Below, piece by piece: positions 38,222 through 46,918 of a stretch of 64,000 bases of DNA. Every line of letters starts with the position of its first letter. The first letter of the stretch is position 1. The stretch is from contig NZ_BFAG01000018.1 of NCBI RefSeq assembly GCF_002897375.1, positions 1 to 64,000 on the forward strand, read 5' to 3'. The notes beneath the pieces were generated by a model. It was not told where the DNA came from and ran no database searches. It saw nothing but the letters and a program-made list of their open reading frames with translations. The DNA comes from Deinococcus aerius (GTDB taxonomy: Bacteria; Deinococcota; Deinococci; Deinococcales; Deinococcaceae). The position numbers were made by a program, and so were the translations under genes.

Positions 38222-39457
38222 TTACAGGCTGGCGTTCCAGACCTTCACGGCGTCGTCGAGGGCGGCCTGCACGCTCTTGGTGCCCGCCACCGCGGCCTCG
38301 ATGTTGTCCTTGAAGGCCTTGAACAGCTTGGAGGCGTCCGGCACCACAACGGTGAGGTCCTGGGCGCGGCGAAGCTGCTTGGACGCCTGGAGGCGGCCCT
38401 GGTCCACCGCGTTGGCCCCGCCCTTCTGAAAGTAGGCGTCGCGCGAGGCCTTCTGGGTGGAGGGGAAGGTCGTCTTCGTGACCTTGGAGAAGGCGAGCTG
38501 GTTGGCGTCGTTCGTGATGAACGCGGCGAGCTTCATGGAGAGGTCCTTGTTCTGCACGCCCTTGGGCACGCTCATCGCCATCAGCGGCGTATGGATCACG
38601 TTGCCGCCCAGGTCCAGCGGGTACGGCCCCACCCGCGTGAGGTTGTACACGTCCTTGTTGTCGTTCTCGACCCGCAGGATGAACTGCGGCCCGGTGATGA
38701 GCATCCCCAGCTTGCCCGCGCCGTACAGCTCGGTCGCCGCCGTGAAGCCCCGGCGCATGGTGTCCTCGGGGATATAGCCCTTCTTGTACAGGTCCACGTA
38801 CTGCTGCACCAGCCGCACGTGCTGCGGCGAGTTGAACACGGCTTTCTTACCGTCTTTCGACAGGATGGGCAGCCCCGCCTCCTGGAACATGAACAGGAAG
38901 CCCAGGTTGTTGATGTTGGGCACGAAGCCGTACATGCCCGTCTTGTCCTTGATCTGCCGCGCGGCGGCGATCAGGGTCTGCATGGTGCGCGGCGGGTTGT
39001 TGGGGTCCAGGCCCGCCTTCCTGAAGAGGTCGGTGTTGTAGGCGACCACCTTGGGGGACCAGTACCACGGCAGGCCGTACACCTTGCCGTCGATGGTGAA
39101 GGTGTTCAGCGCGCCCTTGAAGTAGGTGTTCAGAACGGGCTGGCCCACCGCGTTCATGGGTTCGAGCGCCCCCTGCTGCTGCATCTTCACGATCATGTCG
39201 GCATTCAGGTTCACGGCGGCGGGCGGGCGACCGGCGGCCACGGCGGCGAGCAGCTTCTGCTCGATGGCGTTGGCGGGCACGTCCACCCACTTCACGTCGA
39301 CGTTCGGGTTCTGTTTCTCGAACGCCGTTGCCAGCCGCTCCATCTCGTCGTTGAAGAGGGGTGCCAGCGAGATGGTCCAGAACTCGAGCTGGGTCTTCTG
39401 GGCGGCGGCGGCGGAGAGGCCCAGCAGGGCGGCGGTCAGGAGAAGGTTGCGGCGCAT
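38222..39457 (-). CDS. Extracellular solute-binding protein (sugar ABC transporter), copy 1
   Basis: 411 residues with a Sec signal peptide (MRRNLLLTAALLGLSAAAAQ). The mature part starts KTQLEFWTISLAPLFNDEMERL, and VYGLPWYWSPKVVAYNTDLF and PSTQKAS are typical of family 1 (MalE/UgpB-like) binding proteins. No lipobox Cys is seen. It is clearly paralogous along its whole length to the gene at 39641-40870, so the two arose by tandem duplication. Confidence 0.9.
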   Translation of the reverse strand: MRRNLLLTAALLGLSAAAAQKTQLEFWTISLAPLFNDEMERLATAFEKQNPNVDVKWVDVPANAIEQKLLAAVAAGRPPAAVNLNADMIVKMQQQGALEPMNAVGQPVLNTYFKGALNTFTIDGKVYGLPWYWSPKVVAYNTDLFRKAGLDPNNPPRTMQTLIAAARQIKDKTGMYGFVPNINNLGFLFMFQEAGLPILSKDGKKAVFNSPQHVRLVQQYVDLYKKGYIPEDTMRRGFTAATELYGAGKLGMLITGPQFILRVENDNKDVYNLTRVGPYPLDLGGNVIHTPLMAMSVPKGVQNKDLSMKLAAFITNDANQLAFSKVTKTTFPSTQKASRDAYFQKGGANAVDQGRLQASKQLRRAQDLTVVVPDASKLFKAFKDNIEAAVAGTKSVQAALDDAVKVWNASL

Positions 39458-39640
39458 GGCGAACTTCCTTTCGGGGAGGGGTGGTGTGGGCGGAGGGACG
39501 AGGAGTGAAACGGCAAGACAGAGTGGAGCCAGCGCGGCTCTGTCCGCGCCCCGGATGAACCCGAATTTTCTCGTCCGTCACATTCTGGGGCGTCTGCGCG
39601 GCGGGGGGGTGAGAAGGTGTGGCCCGGCATGAGAAGCGGC

Positions 39641-40870
39641 CTACTGCCCCAGGCTCGCGTTCCAGGTCTTCACCACGTTGTCCAGCGTGGTCCTGATGTC
39701 GGCCCCCCTGAAGAAGATCGACTCGATGCCGTCCTTGAAGGCCTTCTGCAACCGGCTGGCGTCGGGCAGGATCAGCCCCAGGTCCTGCGCGGCGCCGATA
39801 GTGCGGCTCATGGCGAGGCGCGACTCGTTCACGGCCCCCGCCCCGCCCCGGGTGAAGTAGGGATCCTGAACGGCCCGCCGGGTCGAGGGGAAGGTGTTCG
39901 TGGCCTTGGCGAACTCCAGTTGCCGGGTGTCGTCCGTCATGAAGGTGGCGAGCCGGGCGGCGGCGGCCTTGTTCCTCGACCCCTGCGGCACCGCGAGGGC
40001 CATCAGCGGCGTGTGGGCAACCTTGCCCGCGCCCAGGGGGTAGGGCACCACCCGGGTCTGGTCGTAGACGTTCTTGTTGTCGTTCTGCACCCGGATCAGG
40101 AACTGCGGCCCGGTGATGAGCATGCCCAGTTGCCCGTTCGAGTACTGCTGGGTGGCCGCCTCGTAGCCCTTGGTGATCGCGGCCTCGGGGAGGTACCCCG
40201 CCTTGTACAGGTCGAGGTATTTGCGAATCAGGGCCACGTGCTGCGGCGAGTTGAACACCGCCCGCTTGCCGTCCCCCGACAGCACCGGCAACCCCTCCTC
40301 CTGGAAGAGGTACAGGAACTCCAGGTTTTGCAGGTCGGGCAGGAAGCCGTAGGTCCCGGTGCGGTCCTTGATCTGCCGGGCGACGCGGATGAGTTCGGCC
40401 GTGTTGCGCGGCGGCTGGGTCACGCCCGCCTTCTTGAAGATCGCGGTGTTGTAGGCCACGACCTTGGGCGCCCAGTACCACGGGGCGCCGTACAGCTTGC
40501 CGCCGTACGTGAAAGCGGCCCCCGCGCGCGGCAGGTACTGGTCCAGGCTGCCCTGCGGCGCGATGCCGTCCAGCGGCGCGATGATCCCCTGCTCCTGCAG
40601 GCGGTCCAGAAATTCCGCGTTCAGGTTCACCACGTCGGGCGAGCGGCCCGCCGCCGTCGCCGCCAGCAGCCGCTGGGTCACGGTGTCGAAGGGGATGTCG
40701 GTCCAGTTGACCTTGATCCCCGGGTTGGCCTTCTCGAAGGCCGCGATCTGCCCCTGGATGAGGTCGGTGAAAAAGGGCTTGAGCGAGAGCGTCCAGAACT
40801 CCAGCGTCGTGGGCTGCGCGCTGGCCCCTCCCAGGCTGAGCAGGCCGAGGGTGAGCACTATTCGCTTCAT
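39641..40870 (-). CDS. Extracellular solute-binding protein (sugar ABC transporter), copy 2
   Basis: 409 residues, signal peptide MKRIVLTLGLLSLGGASAQ. It shares with copy 1 the motifs LEFWT, NLNA, APWYWAPKVVAYNT, QIKDRTGTYGF, GKRAVFNSPQHV and LGMLITGPQFLIRV. It lies between the MurR/RpiR gene (31 bases upstream) and copy 1 (183 bases downstream). Two binding proteins feeding one permease pair would widen the substrate range, for example different chitooligosaccharide or muropeptide sugars. Confidence 0.9.
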   Translation of the reverse strand: MKRIVLTLGLLSLGGASAQPTTLEFWTLSLKPFFTDLIQGQIAAFEKANPGIKVNWTDIPFDTVTQRLLAATAAGRSPDVVNLNAEFLDRLQEQGIIAPLDGIAPQGSLDQYLPRAGAAFTYGGKLYGAPWYWAPKVVAYNTAIFKKAGVTQPPRNTAELIRVARQIKDRTGTYGFLPDLQNLEFLYLFQEEGLPVLSGDGKRAVFNSPQHVALIRKYLDLYKAGYLPEAAITKGYEAATQQYSNGQLGMLITGPQFLIRVQNDNKNVYDQTRVVPYPLGAGKVAHTPLMALAVPQGSRNKAAAARLATFMTDDTRQLEFAKATNTFPSTRRAVQDPYFTRGGAGAVNESRLAMSRTIGAAQDLGLILPDASRLQKAFKDGIESIFFRGADIRTTLDNVVKTWNASLGQ

Positions 40871-40901
40871 GGCGTTCCTCCTGTGGTGTAAGCCGTGGGC
40901 C

Positions 40902-41756
40902 TCAGTAGCTCTTGTCCACGACGGCCGCCGCCGTCGTCCTGACCGCGTCCTGCGCGCCCGGCACCCGCGTGGCGAGGCCGGTGTACAGCGCCTCCAGCAC
41001 GAGCAGTTGCCCCACCTTGCTGGCGACCGCCCCGCCCCCCAGCGGGTCTTCCGGCGACGCGGTGTGCAGCGTGCAGTCGGCGTACTCCGTCACCGGGCTG
41101 CGGGCGCGGTGGGTGATGGCGACCACGAACGCCCCGCTCTGCCGGGCCTCGCGCAGCACGTGGACGGTGTCGATGGTGCTTCCCGAGCGGGTGATGCCCA
41201 CCGTGACCGACCCCCGGGGCAGCACGGCGGCCCGCATGGCGGCGAGGTGCGGGTCAACCGTGGCCGCCGCGTTGAGCCCCAGTCGCAGCAGCTTGTACGC
41301 GAAGTCCAGCGCGGTGACGCCGCTCGCCCCCTGCCCGGTGAGCAGGATGAATGGCGCGTCGGCCAGGGCGTTCAGCGCGCGTTCCAGCTCGCGCGGGTCG
41401 AGCACCTTGCCCGTCTCCTCCAGGGCCTGGGCGCAGGCGCGGGCGGCCTGGGCGATCAGGCTCTCCGGCGTGCCGCTGGGCAGGGCGTCGGGCGAACTCG
41501 GCGCGCCCGCCAGGTCGGCGGCGAGGGCGAGCTTGAACTCCTGAAAGCCCCCGAACCCGATGTCGCGGCACAGGCGCATGACGGTCGCCACGCCGGTCCC
41601 GCTCGCCTCGGCCAGCTCGGTGACCGTCTGGTAGACCACCTCGCGGGGGTGCTCCAGCGTGTACGCCGCCGCCCGCTGCTGGGCCGGGGTGAGCAGCGCC
41701 ATCTGCGCGCGCAGGCGGCTGAGCGCGCCGCTGAGCCGGGCCCGTTCCCCGATCAC
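40902..41756 (-). CDS. MurR/RpiR family transcriptional regulator
   Basis: 284 residues. The N-terminal helix-turn-helix (ELAEASGTGVATVMRLCRDIGFGGFQEFKLAL) is the RpiR type, and the C-terminal SIS domain (LLTGQGASGVTALDFAYKL, GITRSGSTIDTVHVLREAR) binds phosphosugars. Start GTG 41756 overlaps the NanE stop by four bases. It probably senses a phosphorylated amino sugar (GlcNAc-6-P or MurNAc-6-P) and controls the divergent promoters at 42.5 kb, where three matching palindromes are present. Confidence 0.88.
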   Translation of the reverse strand: MIGERARLSGALSRLRAQMALLTPAQQRAAAYTLEHPREVVYQTVTELAEASGTGVATVMRLCRDIGFGGFQEFKLALAADLAGAPSSPDALPSGTPESLIAQAARACAQALEETGKVLDPRELERALNALADAPFILLTGQGASGVTALDFAYKLLRLGLNAAATVDPHLAAMRAAVLPRGSVTVGITRSGSTIDTVHVLREARQSGAFVVAITHRARSPVTEYADCTLHTASPEDPLGGGAVASKVGQLLVLEALYTGLATRVPGAQDAVRTTAAAVVDKSY

Positions 41757-42478
41757 AGGGCCTCGGTCACGGGGGACACCGTCCGTTCCGCCGCGTCCCG
41801 CAGCGCCGCCGCGAACCAGCGGGTGATGTCGTCGGGCCGGGTGATCGCCGAACCCACGACGACCGCGTGGGCGCCGAGGTCCAGGGCCCGCGCCGCCTCG
41901 GCCGGGGTCCTCAGGCGGCCCTCGGCGAAGAAGGGAATTCCGGCGGCGGTGAGGGCCCGCATCAGCTCGAAGTCGGGCTCCTCCTGCCGGGGGCTGTTCG
42001 GCGTGTACCCCGACAGGGCGGTGCTCACCACGTCGGCCCCGTCCGCCATCGCCGCCTCCGCCTCCGCCAGCGTGCTCACGTCGGCCAGGGCGAGCGCGCC
42101 CGACCCCTGGATGGCCGCGACCATCTCGGCCACGGGGTGCGGCCTGGGGCGGCGGGTCGCGTCGAAGGCGACAAGCTCGCAGCCCAACTCGGCGAGTTCC
42201 CGCGCCTCCCCCGGGGTGGGGGTGATGTACACCTCCGTATCGGTGCGCCAGGTCTTCGTCAGGCCGATCAGGGGGAGCGCGCTCACCGCCCGAACGGCGC
42301 GCACGTCCCCCGCCGAGCGGACGCGCAGCCCCGCCGCGCCCCCCACCTCGGCGGCCCGGGCCAGCGCGGCGATGATGCGGGAGTCCCGCAGCGGGCTGCC
42401 GTCGTCGGCCTGCACCGAGACGACGAGTTGCGAGCGCAGGCGGCTGAGCACGCTGCGGGGGGGGCGCGGGTGGGTCAC
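41753..42478 (-). CDS. nanE: N-acetylmannosamine-6-phosphate 2-epimerase
   Basis: 241 residues. Start GTG 42478 has GAGGAGG about four bases upstream. The TIM-barrel motifs of NanE are clear: LPLIGLTKTW, VYITPTPGEARELAELGCELVAFDATRRPRP, ALADVSTLAEAEAAMADGADVVSTALSGYT, FAEGRLRTPAEAARALDLGAHAVVVGSAITRP. The enzyme interconverts ManNAc-6-P and GlcNAc-6-P. It is the first gene of the minus-strand amino-sugar transcript and is co-translated with the regulator. Confidence 0.9.
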   Translation of the reverse strand: MTHPRPPRSVLSRLRSQLVVSVQADDGSPLRDSRIIAALARAAEVGGAAGLRVRSAGDVRAVRAVSALPLIGLTKTWRTDTEVYITPTPGEARELAELGCELVAFDATRRPRPHPVAEMVAAIQGSGALALADVSTLAEAEAAMADGADVVSTALSGYTPNSPRQEEPDFELMRALTAAGIPFFAEGRLRTPAEAARALDLGAHAVVVGSAITRPDDITRWFAAALRDAAERTVSPVTEAL

Positions 42479-42500
42479 GAAACCTCCTCTGGAACACGGG

Positions 42501-42596
42501 CTGGAGCAAAACTCCAGATTTGACTGTGAAGTTGGAATAAGGTTACCTTTGGAGCGAACCGCTGTCAACCGCCACGAAAGTTGGAACCTTATTCCA
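42501..42596. promoter_or_regulatory. Divergent promoters with three MurR/RpiR-type operators
   Basis: Three sites fit TGGAR-N5-YTCCA: 42502-42516 (TGGAGCAAAACTCCA), 42533-42547 (TGGAATAAGGTTACC, a weaker right half) and 42582-42596 (TGGAACCTTATTCCA). The minus promoter reads TTGACA (42563-42568), 17 bases, TAACCT (42540-42545). The plus promoter reads TTGACT (42520-42525), 17 bases, TTACCT (42543-42548). The two -10 boxes overlap each other and the middle operator, so bound regulator would block both directions. The site assignment to the MurR/RpiR protein is inferred from proximity. Confidence 0.6.
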
Positions 42597-42607
42597 CAGG
42601 AGGACCC

Positions 42608-44098
42608 ATGCTCCCCGATGCCCCCCACGCCGGACCCCTGCTGATGGTGGATATTCCCGGCCCGGTCCTCGACCCCGGCACCCGTGAACACCTGCGCCGC
42701 CACCGCATCCGCGCCGTCTGCCTCTTTCGCAAGAACGTGGAGAGCGAGGAGGGGCTCGCCCGGCTGGTCGCCGACCTGCGCGAGGTGATGGGGGAGGGGG
42801 CGCTGATCGCCATCGACCAGGAGGGCGGCGCCGTGTTCCGCACCCCCTTCTGGCCCTTCGCCCCCAGCGCGATGAGCCTGGGCGCGAGTGACGACCCGGG
42901 GCTGGCCCGCGAGGTCGGCGCGGCGGTCGCCCGCCCCCTCGCCGCCGCCGGGATCAACTGGAACTTCGCGCCCGTGCTCGACCTCAACGTGAACCCCCTC
43001 AACCCGGTGATCAGCGAGCGGGCCTTCGGCGCGGATCCCGGGCGCGCGACTGACCTCGCGCTCGCCTGGCTGGAGGGCTGCCTGGCCCAGGGCGTCGCGG
43101 GCTGCGTCAAGCACTTCCCCGGCCACGGCGACACCCACCTCGACAGCCACCTCGCGCTGCCCCGGGTGGACAAGGGCCGGGCGGAGCTGGAGGCCGGGGA
43201 GTTCCTGCCCTTCCGCCGCGCCCTGGGGGAGGCCGCCGCCCCCGCCGTGATGAGCGCCCACATCGTCTACCCGGCCCTGGACCCGGGGCTGCCCGCCACC
43301 CTCTCGCGCCCCGTCCTGACCGGCCTGCTGCGGGAGGAGTGGGGGTATGGGGGCGTGGTCATCACCGACTCGATGGGGATGCAGGCCATCGACGGCCACT
43401 ACGGCCGGGGCGAGGCCGCCGTGCTGGCCCTGACGGCGGGGGCCGACATGGTGATGGCGCTCGGCCGCCGCTCGGCCCAGGAGGAGACGCTGGCGGCGGT
43501 GGAGGCGGCAATCCTGGACGGCCGGGTGGCGGACGTGGCGGGGCGAATGGCGCGGCTGGACGCCCTGGCCCGCCGCTTCCCCAGCCACCCGCACGGGTAC
43601 GGGCCGGAGCAGCGCACCGCCGACGCCGCCCTCCTCGGCGAGGCCTGGGCGCGGGGCATCACCCCCTACCGGGACCCCGTCCCGCCCCCGCCCGGCACGC
43701 GCGTCACCCTGGTCTCGGTCGCCGAGGTGCCGGGCGAGAACGTCGCCGAGGCGGGCGTGAGCGGCGCGGAACTCGCCCGGCGCCTCGCGGGACTGTACGA
43801 GGTCGAGACGCACTTCGTGGAGGACCCCTCCCGGGTGGACTGGCCCGGCCTGCGCGGGGCAGGCCGCACCGTCCTCCTCGCCACGACCGCCCGGCACCGC
43901 CACCCCGCCTGGCGCGCCGCGCGCCCCGACCTGCACCTCGCCCTCTGGAATCCCTACGCGGCCCTCGACGTGGACGCCCCCGCCCTGATCACCTACGGCT
44001 TCCGCCCGGGGGCTCTGGACGCCCTGACCCGCTGCCTGGCCGGGGAAATCACCCCTAGGGGCCGCCTGCCCGTACCCCTCGGCGAGGCGGCTCGTTAA
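42608..44098 (+). CDS. nagZ: GH3 beta-N-acetylglucosaminidase (NagZ-like)
   Basis: 496 residues. ATG 42608 follows CAGGAGGACCC. The family signature is complete: [23 protein letters not shown] (the His-Asp catalytic dyad of NagZ-type GH3) and [12 protein letters not shown] (Asp nucleophile). No signal peptide is seen, so it is cytoplasmic. It should cleave GlcNAc from muropeptides or chitooligosaccharides imported by the divergent transporter. The C-terminal 150 residues form an extra domain beyond the minimal NagZ barrel. Confidence 0.88.
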   Translation: MLPDAPHAGPLLMVDIPGPVLDPGTREHLRRHRIRAVCLFRKNVESEEGLARLVADLREVMGEGALIAIDQEGGAVFRTPFWPFAPSAMSLGASDDPGLAREVGAAVARPLAAAGINWNFAPVLDLNVNPLNPVISERAFGADPGRATDLALAWLEGCLAQGVAGCVKHFPGHGDTHLDSHLALPRVDKGRAELEAGEFLPFRRALGEAAAPAVMSAHIVYPALDPGLPATLSRPVLTGLLREEWGYGGVVITDSMGMQAIDGHYGRGEAAVLALTAGADMVMALGRRSAQEETLAAVEAAILDGRVADVAGRMARLDALARRFPSHPHGYGPEQRTADAALLGEAWARGITPYRDPVPPPPGTRVTLVSVAEVPGENVAEAGVSGAELARRLAGLYEVETHFVEDPSRVDWPGLRGAGRTVLLATTARHRHPAWRAARPDLHLALWNPYAALDVDAPALITYGFRPGALDALTRCLAGEITPRGRLPVPLGEAAR

Positions 44099-44124
44099 AC
44101 GCCCGGGAGCTGCTCAGGCCCAAC

Positions 44125-44729
44125 CAAGTAATTAATACAAAGAGTTCAGGCTCAGCCCGCTCCCCCCCACCGTCACAAGGGCCAAAAGGAATCCCGCTCC
44201 CCACCTTCACCCCGAGCAGATGCCCAGGCGAGGGCAAAAAGGATAAGGATTTGGCGTACAACGTCTACCTCCACCTGACGCTGCGCCGGACGGGACACCG
44301 TGGGGGGCCAGACATTGAAGAGGAAGAGGAAGAGGCGGGTGGGGTGGCGGGGCAGCCCGGTCTTGCGGCAACGATCGCTTCTACATCACCCCTCACCGGA
44401 GGAGCGTCTGGTGGCCTGGCATCTGGGTTCCAAACGCCGGACGAGGGTTCGCCCAGAGTGCCCGCGGAAGAAAAAGGAAGGGCAGGGACCCAGGGAATCT
44501 GTCTAGGAGTCCTGGTCCCGACTGTGGCCCTCGACCCCGCCCGGAGCCTTTTCCACACGGTTGCGCCCGGGACATGTCTCTGCTGCATTCCGCAGGCGGC
44601 AAACGCCTGAGCAGAAGCAGGAAGGAGAGGAGACCGGGCGAAGGGTGGAGCGGGGGCAGTAAACATCAAATAGCTCGGAGTTGGATCGCTCCCTTCCTGT
44701 GTTCCTGTCCTACTTTGTATTAATTCAAG
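44125..44729. mobile_element. MITE-like element with 13-bp inverted ends, no gene
   Basis: AATTAATACAAAG (44130-44142) and its exact reverse complement CTTTGTATTAATT (44713-44725) bound about 596 bases. CAAG lies just outside on both sides (44125-44128 and 44726-44729), as a target-site duplication would, though one extra T sits on the left. Frames inside have no convincing coding character. It fills the gap between the NagZ gene and the recombinase gene. Confidence 0.4.
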
Positions 44730-44734
44730 CTGGG

Positions 44735-44763
44735 TGGACAGACGCCCGGCGCTCTCTTAAGTT
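44735..44763 (+). promoter_or_regulatory. Leaderless promoter of the recombinase gene
   Basis: TGGACA (44735-44740), 17-base spacer, TAAGTT (44758-44763), then six bases to the ATG at 44770. There is no ribosome site. A TANNNT box six to seven bases before the start codon is the known layout of leaderless Deinococcus transcripts. Confidence 0.5.
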
Positions 44764-44769
44764 ACAGCT

Positions 44770-45696
44770 ATGAGCGAGAGGTCCGTGTTCGAGGCAGCCC
44801 TGCGTGATCTTCCGAACACGGAGGCCGAAAAGGTCAGGCGCGCGCTGCTGCGGCATGATCTGGACGCGGCCTGGCCCCTGGTGCGCCGCCACCTGCCCGA
44901 CGCGCGGGAGAATCCGGTGACCCTGAAGAACACGCTGAGCGGCATCCGCAAGCTGGTCACCTTCGCCCAGGAGAGCGGGGAGTCGCTGCTCGCACCCACG
45001 CCGGGCTTTGCCGCGCGGTACCTGGCCTCCATCGCGCACCACGCCCCGGCGACCCAGCGGGTGCTGCTCTCGCGCGCCCGGGCCCTGTACCACGCCCTGC
45101 GCGAGTTGCGGGTGGTGGGGCCGGGGTTCGATCCCTTCGCCGAGGTCAGGGGACCCGAGCTGCACGCGCCCCCCGGCGAGGAGAAGGTGGTGTACGGCGA
45201 GGACGAGGTCGCCCGCCTGGTCGCCCACGCCGGGGTGGAGGACCGCGCGCTGGTGCTGCTGGGGGCGGACGCGGGGCTCACCACCGGGGAGACGGCGCGG
45301 CTGTGCTGGGAGGACCTCGACCTGGCGGGCGACCACCTGCGGGTCCACGGCCGGGAGATCGTGGCGAGTGAGCGCCTCACCGACGCGCTGCGGGCGTGGG
45401 CCGCGCGGGGCGAGGGGGTGCTGTACGCGCGGGGCTCGCTCTTTTCCCTCACCGATCACGCCATTCGCGCCCGGCTCTACAAGCTGTGCCGCAAGGCCAA
45501 CGTCGAGTACCGCGCCTGGCGCGCCCTGCGCCACCGCTACGCCCTGCGGCTGTGGCAGGAGACCGGTGACCCCCAGCGCGTCGCCGATCAGCTCGGCCTG
45601 GGCACCCTGATCGCCGTGCGCCCCTACGTCCGGCTGGAGGGGCGGCTGCGTCGCCAGGCCCAGGAGGGGAGTGGGGACGGGGAGAAGCCGGGCTGA
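44770..45696 (+). CDS. Tyrosine recombinase-like protein with degenerate active site
   Basis: 308 residues with an N-terminal SAM-like core-binding domain and a C-terminal catalytic-type domain. Alignment by eye to XerC/D: the usual GLRxxEL reads GLTTGETARL (first catalytic Arg replaced by Thr), the HxLRH box reads RALRHRYA (first His lost, Arg kept), the later LGH reads LGLG (His lost), and RPYV keeps the Tyr. Several catalytic residues seem missing, so it may only bind DNA or need a partner. It lies next to repeats and an acquired-looking island. Confidence 0.7.
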   Translation: MSERSVFEAALRDLPNTEAEKVRRALLRHDLDAAWPLVRRHLPDARENPVTLKNTLSGIRKLVTFAQESGESLLAPTPGFAARYLASIAHHAPATQRVLLSRARALYHALRELRVVGPGFDPFAEVRGPELHAPPGEEKVVYGEDEVARLVAHAGVEDRALVLLGADAGLTTGETARLCWEDLDLAGDHLRVHGREIVASERLTDALRAWAARGEGVLYARGSLFSLTDHAIRARLYKLCRKANVEYRAWRALRHRYALRLWQETGDPQRVADQLGLGTLIAVRPYVRLEGRLRRQAQEGSGDGEKPG

Positions 45697-45797
45697 AGAG
45701 GTGGGGGAGAGCGGTTGCCCTGACGGGAACGGGGACGATTTTCCCGGTCAGTCCGGCTGAAGGGGGTCGCCAGGCGCACGCACGCTCACCCGGGGGC

Positions 45798-45835
45798 GGT
45801 TTAAGGAAGCTGCTACGAAACGCAAAGTAAGGATT
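45798..45835. repeat. Left arm of a 38-base inverted repeat
   Basis: Starts GGTTTAAGGAAGCTGCTACG. 33 of 38 bases match the reverse complement of 48633-48670. The two arms enclose the gene remnant, the BsuPI-like inhibitor and the trypsin-like protease (about 2.87 kb), as terminal repeats of a mobile cassette would. Confidence 0.55.
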
Positions 45836-46079
45836 CTGCCCTTTCAGACGTATTGTCCATATAGGCGGGGAATTTCCGAGAGCGCCGATTGCGTGAATAG
45901 CATTGGCACTGCGGGGGGAGGGGGAGAAATCTACCCAGGAATTCCCCAACTTAGGAAGGGAGAGACCACCAGAACTGCCACCACTGCTAGAAAACGGCAC
46001 TTTTCTCTTGTTCGATTGTGAAATCACTTCACTTTAGGCTCGGTGACAGCTCCCCTAAACTACCGCCGACTACGCAGGG

Positions 46080-46318
46080 ATGCGCAGTCGACGAGATGCG
46101 TTCTCCTCAAAAAAGTTGGAGCAGTTGCACGAAGAGCTCGGCACCCGGGCTGATGAAGCGGAGCAGGCGGCCCGAGCGCTGATGCCGGACCTGTAGGACG
46201 CGGCCCTCGCGCGGGTCCTGCGCTGGGTGGAACGGGGTCTTTCCCCACACAGGCGTCCCGGATCACCCAGGTGCACGACGAGTTGGCCCAGGCTCACCGG
46301 GGCAGTAACTCCCAGTAA
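46080..46318 (+). pseudogene. Possible broken gene remnant
   Basis: From ATG 46080 the frame reads KKLEQLHEELGTRADEAEQA, a helical coding-like stretch, to a TAG at 46193-46195. It stays protein-like afterwards (AALARVLRWVERGLSPH), then a shifted frame gives RITQVHDELAQAHRGSNSQ and a stop. One stop and one shift would explain a decayed gene. No family recognised. Confidence 0.3.
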
Positions 46319-46418
46319 GGCGACGTACGTTGTGCATTGGTCTGCCGACGCTGATCGCCCTGTATCCTGTTCTGCAACATGCTCGAGCCCCTTTTCGCAT
46401 AGCCCTTTTGGTAGCCTC

Positions 46419-46877
46419 TTACTGCACCGTCAGGAGCACTGGGGGCGTCGTCACGGTCCGGGCAGGCTCCTGGTTGCCCTTGATCTCGACCGTGCCCGAT
46501 ATCCGGTACTGCCCTGGCCGCAGACCCACCTTTCCGTGGCGGCCTGCCAATTGCACATACAGTGTCGATCGGTACAGCTCACCGGCGGCACCCGCACGAA
46601 GATCGATTTTCGGACCCAGGACTGTCTTACACCCTTGATTGGGCGTCTTGAAGGTCCAGAGTAGGGCCCCGGTGCGGGCGTCGGACACCACGTAGTTGAC
46701 ACTGCACGGTCGGGTACCGCCATGAAAGGGTACGGCGCTGGCATTGCGCAGCACGAAGCTCACGGGCACGGGCTGATTCTGCGGTGTATTGAGCGGCACG
46801 ATAAGCTCACCCAGAACGCCCGCGGCATGCGCGACCCCGGACCCGAGAAGGACCAGGCACAACAAAGAAGCCCTCAT
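46419..46877 (-). CDS. Secreted BsuPI-like proteinase inhibitor
   Basis: 152 residues with a signal peptide (MRASLLCLVLLGSGVAHAAG). The mature beta sandwich (VSFVLRNASAVPFHGG, VNYVVSDARTGALLWTF, LRPGQYRISGTVEI) follows the pattern of the BsuPI intracellular proteinase inhibitor fold (PF12690), here in an exported form. It starts 41 bases after the trypsin-like protease gene, same strand, probably on one transcript. The pairing suggests it restrains that protease. Fold assignment is by pattern only. Confidence 0.6.
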   Translation of the reverse strand: MRASLLCLVLLGSGVAHAAGVLGELIVPLNTPQNQPVPVSFVLRNASAVPFHGGTRPCSVNYVVSDARTGALLWTFKTPNQGCKTVLGPKIDLRAGAAGELYRSTLYVQLAGRHGKVGLRPGQYRISGTVEIKGNQEPARTVTTPPVLLTVQ

Positions 46878-46918
46878 GGCCTGATCTTGCCAGAGGACTT
46901 CGGGAAACGCGTGAGGGG

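Larger units (their letters stand above)
45697..46418. other. Non-coding stretch with repeat and gene remnant, about 720 bases
   Basis: AT-richer than its surroundings. It contains one arm of an inverted repeat (45798-45835) and a probable broken gene (46080-46318), both listed separately. Other open frames lack ribosome sites. Confidence 0.45.

Noticed and set aside
39517..39544. GACAGAG/CTCTGTC hairpin upstream of binding-protein copy 1
   Set aside because: Only seven pairs with a 14-base loop and no T-run; too weak to call a terminator.
44251..44610. A 119-codon frame inside the 44.1-44.7 kb gap
   Set aside because: No ribosome site, low-complexity acidic run and no protein-like pattern; the segment is better read as a MITE-like element.
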